From Eublepharis macularius (Eukaryota > Chordata > Lepidosauria > Squamata > Eublepharidae), in contig NC_072798.1 in assembly GCF_028583425.1 (NCBI RefSeq), positions 15,130,501 through 15,194,500 on the forward strand: 64,000 nucleotides of DNA, given 5' to 3'. The position numbers and the translations under genes were made by a program. The notes beneath the pieces are model-generated. The model did no database searches. It saw nothing but the letters and a program-made list of their open reading frames with translations, and was not told the origin of the DNA. Shown here piece after piece: positions 1-25,500 of the stretch; within the stretch, counting starts at the first letter, position 1; every line of letters begins with the position of its first letter.

Positions 1-182
1 GGAGCCTCCCTGTCCAGAGCCAGTATATCTTGGATACATATCTCCTCTCTTCGCCCTTGGTTTTGCCTTTTAAAACATTTCCTTGCCCTGCTTCATTGGG
101 AGGCAAATTGATTAGTTTTCAGTTAATTTCCCCATATCTTAATAGATTTCTCAATAGATCTTAATAGAACTTCTTGTTTATT
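1..182. other. No feature recognised
   Basis: AT-rich sequence upstream of RECQL. By synteny it should lie in RECQL intron 1, with the promoter further left. Confidence 0.4.
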
Positions 183-395
183 TGTTTAACTCATTATTTA
201 TACCCGGCCTTGCTCCCCAATGGGGACTCAATGCAGCTTACAGTGTTTCTCTCTCATTTTATCCTCATAACAACCCTGTAAGATAAGTTATGCCAACTCA
301 CCCAGCGAGCTTCCATGGCAGAGCAGGGATCTGAACCTGCGTCTCCCAGCTTCTAGACTGACACTCTTAACTGGTATTCCACACAGCCAGCAGTC
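183..395 (-). repeat. tRNA-derived SINE, type 1 (CAGGGTTGTTGTGAGG tail)
   Basis: On the minus strand a tRNA-like head with box B (GGTTCAGATCCC) is followed by the common squamate body with the TTATGAGGATAAAATGAGAG block and a 3' part ending at a GGGTATAAAT motif. About a dozen copies occur in this window. Confidence 0.7.
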
Positions 396-564
396 TGCCT
401 TTGGTTTGTTAAATGTTGTGCTTTTTGCAGTGTTTTTCAAAAACTCCTCATTTTCACAGTTTGCATCCTGAAGAAGTTTAGTTTGAGGACTGGATGAGTA
501 ACAGAACACAGAGGATCTCACCTTGAACACTGGAAGCTGTGCTAGATGGGTAAGTGAAAAGGTT

Positions 565-790
565 ATTTGAGGTGGGTAACCATGTTGGTCTGTTGTAGAA
601 CAACAGGATTTGAGTCCAGTGGCCCCTTAGAGACCAGCAAGATCTCCAAAGTATAAGGGAGTTTTTGAAAGTCAAAACTTCCTTGTCTGAAGAAGAGACC
701 TCTGACTCTCAAAAGCTCATACCCTGAAAATTTTGTTGGTCTCTTAAGGTGCCACCGAACTCAAATCCTGTAGCTTATTCTCTGGTGTCT
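565..790. repeat. Foldback insertion, GGTGGGTAGCCGTG family
   Basis: The left half runs from GGTGGGTAACCATGTTGGTC through GGATTTGAGTCC. After a short centre near 690 the sequence returns as an inverted copy (TTGTTGGTCTCTTAAGGTGC) that stops short of the left terminus. Only a weak TTATT duplication flanks it. Confidence 0.6.
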
Positions 791-1469
791 GTTCTGTGTC
801 CTGCCTTAATATTTCCAGGAGTCTTATAATGCAGTCCTAAGCTTCAGTGGACTTAGAAGGGTGTAGCTTTGTGTAGGATTGCACTTGCCTAGTTAGCAGT
901 AATAAAACATTGTCAATGGAAGACTTACGACAACCAGTGAACTCCCTTGTTTCTGATGGCAATATGTATCCCTGGGGTTCAGGAAAGACTGCACAAGCAT
1001 TTCAGTAGCCGTTTTTTTTTAAAAAAGGAGCTTCTTCCCCATTCAAAGCCTTCTTGTTCATCTGTGTACTTTCATGCCAATCTGAGGGTCATTTTATCCA
1101 CTGATTATACCACCTTGAGCCATGTGGTAGTATAGCAGTCATGATTACCAGGATATAGCTTAAAAGGTAGGGATGTTTTTTTCTTTTTTGATTGCTTAGA
1201 AGCAACTAACTGTTTCTGTACCTTATAGTTAGGCCTTAATCTATTGCTGCATCTTTTAGGTTTAGTCTGATTGTTGTGCTGCCAAACAGTTGGTGATTAA
1301 CGTGGGTGCTGATGAGTAGGCAAATTAGTGTTTAGGGCTGGAACTAGCAGACAAATTGCATATAAAAATTGACAGTTCGCTGGTTTGGAAGTTTTTCATT
1401 TATTATTCTATTCCCATCCCTCATTGAAATGCACGGTGCCCTCTAGTGGCCCAAGTTTATTTTCCAAGG

Positions 1470-1680
1470 AGAAAGGCAATGTCTGTGTGGCTTACTGGTG
1501 GAGCATCATCTTTGCATGCTGAAGGTCTTAGATTCAATTCCTAACATGTCCAGTTTTTTTTTTTTAAGTATCAGATGTAAAAGACCTCTTCTTGAGACCT
1601 TGAACCGCCACTGCCAGTCAGAGTAGACGATACTGACCTTGATGATTATTCAGTATAAAGCAGTTTCATGTACATATATA
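1470..1680 (+). repeat. tRNA-derived SINE, type 2 (GTGGCTCAGTGG head)
   Basis: A tRNA-like head with an A-box-like TGGTGGAGCATC and B box GATTCAATTCC is followed by AAAGACCTCT and GACCTTGATG blocks. It matches copies at 12757 and 22045. Confidence 0.65.
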
Positions 1681-1982
1681 CAGTGTCAAATTAAGCAGAC
1701 TCAAACTGGGACTTATGGCTGTGATAACAATGCAAAGATGCCTATCAAAATATTTTGAAGAAAGCATGGTGGGCACAAAGGCTTTTATTTTACTATCTTT
1801 TCCTCCTGGCTTTCCTTAAAGGAGCTGAATGTGGACTACATTATTCCCCTTCTTTGTATTTAATCCTCATGACAGCCTTGCAGGGTAGCTAAGACAGAGG
1901 AATTGTGTTTGTCCTAGCCATGTCTGGGGTCCTGTGCTCTAGTTTCCCAAGTGCAAACTTGCTAGTCGCTACATAGATCCAA

Positions 1983-2205
1983 AGTGGTGTTGTGGTTGGA
2001 CTAAGATCTGGGGCACCCGGGTTCAGAACCCTACACTAGCATGGAAGCATGCTGGGTGACCCTGGACTAGTCATACTCTCAGCCTAACCTACCTGACAGG
2101 GTTGTTGTGAGGATAAAATGGAGGAGAAGAGAACAATATAAGACACTTTGCGTTGTTGCTGGGGGAATGGTGGGCTATAACTGAAGCAAATAAATAAATG
2201 CAGTG
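1983..2205 (+). repeat. tRNA-derived SINE, type 1
   Basis: TGGTGTTGTGGTTGGACT head, B box GGGTTCAGAACCC, then CAGGGTTGTTGTGAGGATAA and a tail ending in AAATAAATAAAT. Confidence 0.7.
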
Positions 2206-2375
2206 TTGTTATAAGAAAATATTCTCTGCCAAGGTGATGGGCTGTCTTTCAGGGCAGCAGTTACATTCCAGAGAGATTTAAATATTCCTTATGATGAGAC
2301 CATGTTCTTTCTCCAGAGATGGATTTTCATGCTTGTGACTTTTAAAGGTTTTTATTATCCTTTCAAATATTTTAG

Positions 2376-2445
2376 AAAGATTCTACTGAGGAATTGCTTT
2401 GGACCCATACTCGCTCATCAGGCTGAGAGACTTTGAACTTTGAAG

Positions 2446-2464
<19 letters not shown>
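2376..2464 (+). CDS. RECQL: RECQL exon with start codon (5'UTR plus first 19 coding nt)
   Basis: RECQL encodes RecQ1, an ATP-dependent 3'-5' DNA helicase that acts in the nucleus in replication fork restart and branch migration. A TTTTAG acceptor at 2370-2375 opens this exon and the ATG is at 2446-2448. Only 19 coding nt follow (MTTTLS plus the first base of Val7) before the donor G|GTAACC at 2465. The reading phase fits exactly onto the next exon, giving MTTTLSVLQEEL, comparable to human MASVSALTEEL recalled from memory. No other upstream ATG with a compatible donor was seen. Position 2376-2445 is 5'UTR. An upstream non-coding exon and the promoter (shared with GOLT1B in other amniotes) must lie off the left edge. 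The start exon is inferred from phase and similarity; the rest of the gene is much firmer. Confidence 0.75.
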
Positions 2465-16344
<13,880 letters not shown>

Positions 16345-17735
16345 GAAAGGGGATTTCTATACTGTATTTAAATCTTCTCCTTTAGAGGGAAAGGCTACAG
16401 ATGATGTATCCTTATTTATTTTTCACCCAAAACAAATCTAATTACCCAGAAAGTGAAAGGACTCTACCAAGAAGACGAACAGTCCACCACTTTTTCCAAG
16501 GGGGTGGCAGCAGCTGATGACAGAGATTTCAAGAAGGAACGCAAATGTTTTTTTTCTTGCCGCTTTTGTGAACTATCTTATATAGTATATTTTGAAATGG
16601 AAGTTTTGAGGTGGTTTCAGAGGGGCTTTAAAGTATGTATAGAAGACAAACTTGCCTCTCTTGCCTGTGTACCAACAAGAGTGCTTATCAAAATGACACT
16701 TTGAATTGCTGCTTATTGTGACGTGGAGATTTTGCCTTGCAGTGACAACTGTCTAAAGATCTACTTTTTCATTGACTGTGTGTGACATTCCGTTACACAG
16801 CATCCAAAGAACCAACCTGTTTTTAGAAATGGAAGAGTACTTGTGAAGACCAAAGGGGGCAGAGTCACCTGTTTTATCTAAACAGACCTGGCGTAGGTGA
16901 GGAAGCACGAATGCCTGGACTCTCCCTGCCTGCAGCATGATGTGATGCAGATATAACATGCTGAGTTTGTGCTCTCCACTCCTTAGAAAAGGGGGTGGTG
17001 GTGGTGAATTATACACACAGATCTACATTACATATTGCAGTGCAAGGGTGTGACCGAGAGCTCAGCAGCAATAGGCTTCCTCATTATACTGTTTTGCTAT
17101 ATACGTGAAGCTGCCCGTGCTTCGTTATCCGCTCCGAGGAAACAGAGCCATGGCACTCTAATGAACCGACAGCATCCAGACTCCTCACTAAGACTCAGAT
17201 ATCCACATTCCCCTGTGTGGCCTCCGCATAGCCTGCAAACCCAACCCACACAAATTTGTTTAATCACTGGGGTTAATGCACAGTGCCGTTATTCCCATTG
17301 AGCTCAGACTGGAGTAACTCTGCTCAGGATTTCCCTATAAGTGACTGAAGGCTTCTGGTTGGAGACACAGTCAAGAACTATAAAGGAGGAGGATTTGCAT
17401 AACAGCAGTGAAGGAGCAGCTGCAGGTGAAAAAAGACTTCAGGGCTTAGGAAGTACCTCTAGGTTGGAATATTTGGCCATGTGTGATCCCCGCCCCCTGC
17501 AAAAAGATGTGGGAACTATCAGGAAGGCTATAAGGGTGAATTTAAGTAAGCAGTATGTAAAGCTTTTTAAAAAAATAGCCAAAGTGACTGTATATGTAGG
17601 TCATAGGGGAAAAGTCCATCTTTTGTTAGTAGTCTGAATAGTGAAATCAAGAGAGGACTGGTTTATCTTGTCTGGAGGCAGCTGATAAAACCAATTTTTG
17701 TAAAGCAAAATAAACATGCTGATGTTCCTGTGTGA
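16345..17735 (+). other. RECQL: RECQL 3'UTR with probable poly(A) signal
   Basis: The first AATAAA after the stop codon is at 17709-17714, followed about 15 nt later by a GT-rich stretch (GATGTTCCTGTGTG) suited to cleavage-factor binding. No AATAAA or ATTAAA was seen between the stop and this point, which implies a 3'UTR of about 1.4 kb. A remnant of a Harbinger-like MITE (CTCAGACTGGAGTAACTCTG) is visible near 17300. Confidence 0.5.
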
Positions 17736-19085
17736 AGGGGAATCAACACAAGAGGCATTTTGCTTAGTAAAACCTTGTTCACAAGGAGCCAACAATAGTA
17801 TAGTCAGCAATTTAGTGAGGATGTCTGTAGGAGGGACGTGTTTTATGGGTGCAAGTTTATCATGTGAATGAGCTGCTCCTCTTCCTACTGTAAACTAATT
17901 TGGGTATTGATAGGCAGGAAAAATGCATTCATTCATTCAGCATTAATTTGGGGGATTCACTGCTGCTTTGGGGGTGGTAGGTGGAGAAAACTCTTATCTG
18001 TATTGGCTATCTAAACAGACCAGCTAGTTTTGCATGCCAGAGGCTGTGGTTGTCTCCCAGCAGGGTTCATAAAGCTGACTGACTGGCTCCGCTTCAGTCT
18101 CCTGCGTGGAACTGCATTTTGACAGCGGGTGGCAGCATAAAGATGGCACAGAGTACATGAAGGGATTTGCCAGCAGTTTAGCTGCTTCAGGGCCAAGGTA
18201 GCAGGGGGTGGGTTCCCCTGTGGTGCTGGGCCGCATTCTACTTGATGCTAGCTGCTGTAGAGCTGGTGTGTTGGTAGAGCTCAGTACAATTCAGGAAATA
18301 AATAAGGGGCCAAAAATGTTGAGGTTCATTTAAAAAATAAAGGTGTCCTAGAGTAGGAACCAGTTTATGTTGTGCACTATTTCCAAGGAAAAGGACATCT
18401 GTGAAGTAGAAATTCCACTGCAAATACTTCCTTTTCAGCATTCTTACAGGAGATTCTAAACAGCATGATTCAAATGTTTATTTTCCAAGATTTGCTCTCA
18501 TTTGAAATTTAGATGGTCATCCAAGCCAACAAAAGATTTCTTCGTAAGGGACAAAGTCTCTGCTTATACGGCATATGGTCATTCATAATTATTTCCAAGT
18601 AGGGGTTCAGTCCTCCACTAACAGGAAGGCTCTGGGTGGGCTGGGAGAAAACCACGAGACTGGCTGCGCCCCCACAGATGCCATGTCTTGGCGCTTACTA
18701 TAGCTGGGTGGGACAATAAAATAGAAAAGCAGCTACAGACAAATGAAGCGGGGTGGGCCAGCTCCAGATACCATTTGTGTTTGTTTTTATAAACTAGGAC
18801 TACTAGATCAACACGGCATGATCTAGATGTAGGCACTTCACAGTCTTGTTGATTTCACTAGTATTTAATCAGAGCAGAGGTTGTGTTCAGCACCCAGTAA
18901 ACCAGCAGGTAGCCTGCTCCAGGGCAGGCTTCCAGTCCCAGCCTGTCAAGTACTTACTTAGGTATTGTGGTATGTTTAAGCCCCACTACAACAGAAGCTG
19001 CACAGCAGCAGTAAAAAAGTCACCTGTAAATTACATTAACATGTTGATGTCTGAAGTAAATTCCTTTACCCACTCAACGGCCAAC
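17736..19085. other. Intergenic gap between convergent RECQL and PYROXD1
   Basis: This is about 1.35 kb between the two probable poly(A) signals. I see no coding exon or RNA gene. A second AATAAA at 18296-18301 on the plus strand could be an alternative RECQL end. Confidence 0.5.
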
Positions 19086-19091
19086 TTTATT
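19086..19091 (-). terminator. PYROXD1: PYROXD1 poly(A) signal
   Basis: The minus strand reads AATAAA here, 163 nt past the PYROXD1 stop codon at 19254. It is the first such signal downstream. Confidence 0.6.
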
Positions 19092-19253
19092 GCACTTGCA
19101 AAGTGGTACGCACCATACCATCATCACCTGAAAGCACTCCTTGTGCATTTCAAGGTAGCTGTTCCACACGGGGGGGGGGGCGGGGGGGACCCCTATCTAA
19201 ACACCCAGTCTATCACTCAGAAAAAGTCAAAGACGTTCATTTTTTTCAGAAGG

Positions 19254-19502
19254 TCAGTCAAAATAGTCCTCTATGTCTATGTTTGGATCCAAGAGATGTT
19301 CCCCATAGCGTGAAAGATCCATCTGATTTAGAATCAAGTTTTCAAAAGTTTCCTCCAGGTCGGTTTCGCCGATCAGCAGGGCTCCCATCATTCGGCCATT
19401 CTGCATCGCCACTTTGACATATTCCTGGCCTTTCGTACATCTCAGCATCAGTTCATGGTCTAATCCCAGCCCTTGACTGTTGTATTTTCCCAGCAGCACC
19501 AC
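19254..19502 (-). CDS. PYROXD1: PYROXD1 exon 12, residues 425-506 and stop
   Basis: The exon encodes [20 protein letters not shown] through [20 protein letters not shown] and [11 protein letters not shown], the conserved C-terminal domain and exact C-terminus of vertebrate PYROXD1. The acceptor is CCTACAG on the minus strand and the stop TGA is at 19256-19254. Confidence 0.97.
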   Translation of the reverse strand: MVLLGKYNSQGLGLDHELMLRCTKGQEYVKVAMQNGRMMGALLIGETDLEETFENLILNQMDLSRYGEHLLDPNIDIEDYFD

Positions 19503-22500
19503 CTGTAGGAATAAATGACAGACGGCGTTCATCTTCTCAGGCAGCAGATAAGCACTCCAAAGACTGCAGAAGAGAGCCTCCAGTTTAAATTCAGCTACCG
19601 TGTCATTGATTTGCTTTGTATTTATCCTAAGGATGAAATTATCCCACACTTTCTTGTATGTGTATGCTCCGTAGTTTCTCTTATGAGAAACGGTACAGTG
19701 CACAACACGCACACACTGAATTCAGTTAACAACAACAAAATTCGATTTATATACCGCCCTTCAGGACAACTTAATGCCCACTCAGAGCGGTTTACAAAGT
19801 ATGTTGTTGTTACCCCACAACTATCACCCTGTGAGGTGGGTGGGGCTGAGAGAGCTCCAGAGAACTGTGACTCGCCCAAGGTCACCCAGCTGGCTTCAAG
19901 TGGAGGAGTGGGGAACCAAACCCGGCTCTCCAGATTAGAATCCCGTGCTCTTAAGTGCACCACCAAATTTAAATGCAATCCAGACTTCCTGCTAGTGAAG
20001 ATCAAACAGAATGAGTACAATACTTTTATCAGTCATGGTCACAATAATCAATTGCCACTCCCAGTATCATGAAGAGCTTAAGCCAATGAGAATCTTGCAT
20101 TAGCTGCATCAAATCTCTAAAAATGCAGCATTTCAAGGACTGATGCTGGTAGCAACTGACCCACATGAATAATCATGCAGACTCCAATGCTAACCAGGAA
20201 CGGTTTCTCAGGAACGTAAGTCCTGGTAGTGGGCAAAAAACAGAGAGTCACAGATTCAGCGTTGGAAGGCGCCTTACAGACCATCTGGTACAACTCCCTG
20301 TCCAGGGCAGGAACAGCCTAAAGCATCCCTGACAGGAATTCGTCCAGCCGCTCCTTGAAGACTGCCAATGAGGGGGAACCCACCACATCCCTAGAAAGCT
20401 GATTCCACTGCTACATTACTCATAACATGAAGAAGCTTTTCCTAACATCCAGCCGGTACCTTCCCTCCTGTAGTTTAAACCCACGGAGTCCTATCTTCTG
20501 TTGCCAAGAGGAATAGTTCCCTTCCCCTCCTCCAAGTGACAGCCTTTTAAATAAGTAAAGAGGCCAATCATGTCTCCTGTCAACCTCCTCCAAATGGAAC
20601 ATTCCCAAGTCCCTCAATCTTTCCTCATAGGGCTCGGTCTCCAGGCCCCTGATCATTCTGGTTGCTCTCCTCTGCCCCCGTTCCAATTTGACCACATCCT
20701 TTTTGAAATGAGGCCTCCAGAACGGCACACAAGATTCCAGGCGGGGCCTGACCAATGCAGTATATAATAAATAGTTCCTCCAATGATCTTCTTGAAGCAA
20801 GTCTTCAGTTGCATTATTTAACTATAAAACGCAACATACAGCATGCTAGGAAGAAAACACACACACACACCAGCCACTGCAGCACGATGCTATTCAATGC
20901 ACATCTTTGAGCAACAGACCTGACATGTTTACTTGCTAGCTGCCCTACCCACTGCTGAGAAGGCAGGAATTTCAAAACTGCAGCCTTATCTTGTAGATGC
21001 AATTCTTTACCAGCAGTTTAGTTACCTTGTAATTGAAAAATTTTGTTACATGAGCAAAGAGTTCAAAGCTGAAGTCCATATCAATGGGTTCCCCTAAAGC
21101 ATCAGCGGCCATACATTTTGCAGCGTACCATCCCATCTGCCTCGCCTGGGTCCAGAGCCTCATCTGGGGGGCGGGGGGGGGGGGGAGGGGAGAACAAGAT
21201 AATAAAAGGCACATGAGATGAGATGCGGATGACCTCAAATACATAGCATAGTGGAGAACCTGCTGTAACAATCTCATTTTGTGCTACAAAATATAGCAAC
21301 AGCTCAGTTTCTCTCCACAAGTGCTCTTTTGTGTGTCAGCACTTCACAGAATTGTTCAAAAGGTCTTGAATGGTCGTATGTCTCAATGGCTTCTCAGAAA
21401 GAAGCTTTAGCTTGTATTTGTGGAAAGTAATAAAACAACAGATAGAGAAATATTGCCTAAATTAAGAACTCCACATGTTGCACAGATATAGAAAGAGGCT
21501 TTTGATTCCATACTAAAGGTATTATGGGAGCCATTTTCCAAAATAAAGTCATTGCTGCTGAGAACGCACCTAGTTCATCTGTGGAAAAGTTTCCCTTAAG
21601 AAGACTACCAACTTTATACAGTTTCAGGAGATGCGTGAAAATTTGTTTATAAATCCCCAATGTAGCACCTCTAACATGGCCAAGAGGTGGTGAGTGACTG
21701 TAGCAGCTACCAATTCTGGCTCTCTTCCAGCCCTCAAGTGCTATTGCAAGAAGCTGGGCATTTCTGCAGGGTGAGAGAAAGAGCATGGGTTGATGAGCAA
21801 AGGTGCTAAGAGTGCTCAAAAGGGACTATGTGCAGGTAAAATTAGCTGCTGTCTGAACAGCTGCTATAATTGCATGGAGACTTCTGACTGGGGGAATAAT
21901 TCAGACTTGTATGAACTGCAGCAAAATCTTTTAATGTTTAGACTGGCCAACTGTTGAGTCAGCCTCCAATTACACTGCACAGATGTGTTGACCCCAAGAT
22001 ATATACTCTTTCTCCTCTCTCCAAAACCCTGGCAGGGAGCACAACCCACACACATGAAGCTGCCTTATATGGAATCAAACTATTAGTCCATCAAGGTCAG
22101 TACTGTCTATGCAGAATGGCAGCGGCTCTCCAGGGTCTTAGGGAGAGGTCTTCTCACCTACTGCCAGATTCTTTAACTGGAAGTGTTGGGGATTGTACCC
22201 GGGGCCTTCTGCATACTGAACAGATGCTCTCCCACTGAGCCCCAAACCCAGATCCGCTTTACCTGCTGCCATACTGGGCTGGGCTCCCATGATGTTGTGC
22301 AGATGTCCCCTGCTGCATAGATATCCGGTAGCGAAGTATGCATCTCTTTGTCCACTTTTAAACCTCCATCTTGACCCAGAGCAAACTAAACATTTCATAG
22401 GTAAATGTAGATTTTTAACAAAAGAGAGAGAAGGGGAAGCAACAGGTGCCAGTTGGTCAGCATTTTACATAAACATTACATAAGCGCCTACAGTAGGGTC

Positions 22501-25500
22501 ACAGATGCACGTAACATACTCCCCCCTCCAGTTCACCACTTCTGGTCGGTGCAAACATCTGAGCAGCGATCCATGGTTTGCTTTCCACGTCAGGATCACA
22601 CAAGCCGTGATTCCAAGCTAGCTTGTGATCCCAGTTCAGGTAGCAAATGCAAATCACAGTTCACTCACAATGTCTGAACCGGCAAACTATTGTTTGCCCC
22701 TACGCAGAAGACATTTTCAACTGTGGAGCATAAACAGAGGAGGAAAGAGGAAATGTGGAAACACTGAATCATGAAATTGTGTCTTAACCAACAGTGTCCC
22801 CCGATGGTTCAGGAGACCAAACAAGTGCTATACACTACAGTGCTTGGAAAAATATTCCTTCCAGCCTCCTCAAATGGTTGATCTGTTACATCAGATCGGT
22901 CTACTACCAGGCAATGGGTATTAATAAAGGGAGAGAAGTATTAATAAAGGGAAGAAATTATATGTTATCAGATGGACCCTTTACTGTTATGACCTTTCAA
23001 TCGTTCAAATAAAGCACCTGAAAACTGAAATTTCTGTATCTGCTCACTCTCAGAGTGAGGTTATCCACCCCAACTAAATGTATTCACAGGAAATGCTAAT
23101 ATAAAAGCCATGTGATACTTTTAAGTAGGACCAGCGAAAACACCACATAAAATAGCGTGCCAGCTGTCAAGCTCTCCAGAATGGGGCATCAGACTAGATG
23201 TCTATACATAAAAGGGCAGGGTGAGTTTTCAAGCCTTGATCTTAAGGCCTCTTCTCTGCCTCCTGTGTAAAATGCTACCTCTAATCAATATACACGTAAT
23301 TCTCAACAAGCCCAAATCTTTGCATACTTGAAACCAGTAATTTCTGTGAACAGACAAGACAGATCTTTGTACAAATCTGAAAAAAGCCTCAGGTTTACAG
23401 AAAAATCTGAAATCTAAAATGAATAAATAAATAACAATACACTGGGTTTTTAAAAAAACAGAAGCAGTGCCTCTAGCTTTAAGAAACAAAACATCGCTAG
23501 GCAACTACAACAGTATTGCCAGCCTTTCAGCCTTGGTTTCTTTCAGTAAAAGGGGAGGGGGGCAGGGCCCTTTCCGGAGCTGTTATGGCCTTTGAGGGAG
23601 GACTCATCAGGGTCAGGCCCAGCAGCAACCACCAGGTGACTTGCTACCATGTGACCTGCATGACTCACCCAGGTCCAGCTGCTCACCACAATTCAGAAGT
23701 AGCCACTGCATGAAAGCCACTGTGGTGTAGTGCTTAGAGTTTCAGACTAGGATCTGGGAGACCCAGGTTTGAATCCCTGCTCTGCCATGAAAACTCATTG
23801 GGTGACCCTGGGCCAGTCACACGCACTCAGCTTAACCTACCTCACAGGATTGTTGTGACAATAAAATGGAGAAGAGGAGAATGATGTAAGCTGCTTTGGA
23901 TTCCTATTGTGGAGCATAGTGTGGTCCAAAAAAAGCAAATAAATAGTAAACGTAGCTGAAAAAGGGGCAAAGATAAATGGAAGGTAGGTTGGTGGGTGGG
24001 AAGAAGGAAGCAGAGAAAGGCGAGGGTATGGGTGTTACCAGGAGAGAAAGAGGAAGCAGCGCGGAGGGGATAAAGGGGAACGTGAGGTCCTTTTCAGGCT
24101 CACCACTGCACAACTGGGCCTGGCACAGCCAGAACTGTGCAATTGGACCAGCCTAGCAGCTGACATGCAACTTGGCCAGACTTTTCCTGGAAGGGGCTAC
24201 TGGAGGGGAAGGAAGGTAGGAAAGCTGAAGGCTGGGGGATAGATAAAGGTAGGTTGGGTGGTTGGTGGAAAGGAGAGAAGGAAGCAGGAAAAAGGGAGAG
24301 GCTGTGGGAGCTTTTAGGGAAGGGAAAGAGGAAAGAGTGGGGGAGAGGAAAATGAGATGCCACCTGCAAGTCCTTCTGGGTCCCTACTTGTATCTTCGTA
24401 TTTTTAAGTATTTTTGTACTGTTAAAATCCTTGTAGTTTAGGTGGTGAAAAGCTACTTTAAGGTAGATCCCACCCACCAATTTTGAAAGATACCACATCA
24501 ATAAGATTCACCATTAATGCTTACGTTGTTGCCATCAAGGAACGGCTGGACATTGGGCACCACTCCAGTGGCACTGACGATGAAGCTGCAGCCGTACACC
24601 TTCCCATTGGTTAGTTCTGCATATGCTGGCCACAGTTCTGAAAGAATGACAACATCTTACATTAATACCAGAGGAGTATTAATATCAGGGAGCCTGCGCC
24701 TCTTCCAGCAATCGCTTCTTCAAGATAACGCTCCTCACATTTAGAGAGCTCCAGCTTTAGAAGGAGCAACTGAGTGCCCGTGTGGGGTTGGCAAGCTGCG
24801 TCTATCAGCAAACGTGTTCTTGGTTCTTCTCTAAATGCTGCTTACCTTGATCTGGTTCTGCGTCCCCCTTATCCTGTTGTGCTTTAGGGAAAGCCAAGGA
24901 TACCTTCTGTGACTGCTGGAACTCTTCCTGGAGGTAGATTTTCTTTATCTCACACTGGCTTTCGATGTGAACTTTATGGGAAAGCTTAAGAGAAATAGAC
25001 AAAGGCATTCCTTAATATCGGTAAGTACCAGCAACCTTTAAAAGGTGTCCCATGCATTGAAAATACATGGAAGAGTCCTTCTAAGCCCAGTAAGGGCGTG
25101 TGAATTACCTTGGGGGAATCAGGCCGAGGTCCGGCATGCTGATGTACAGATCACACGAGTCAAGCCAATGAGACCGGGACTCCATGTGTTTAAAGCCCTT
25201 GGGCAAAGCCCAACATGTAACTAACAGAGAGCTTATTATTATTACTGTTGTTTGTTTATAGTCTGTCTTTCTCACTGAGATCCAAGGCGGATTACATACC
25301 ACAAGTCAATGCAAGATAATCAATAGCTAGGACACTCACAGCAAAAATACAACATGATCAACAGTTGGGACATTCAATGAAAACAGATATAATAGGGTAC
25401 GGTAGCCAAAAATTTGAAAAACTAGCAGAAAGCTGAATACATAGATGAAATCTTTCTGAATTTAAAGCATAAGTAACTCAAATGACATTTTTAGCAAAGC

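Noticed and set aside
1983-2040. Possible tRNA gene (A and B box-like motifs)
   Set aside because: The motifs belong to SINE heads; no full cloverleaf can be drawn, and the same body follows in many copies.
19515-20072. 185-codon plus-strand open frame
   Set aside because: It is antisense to PYROXD1 intron 11 and made largely of a SINE; no domain is present.
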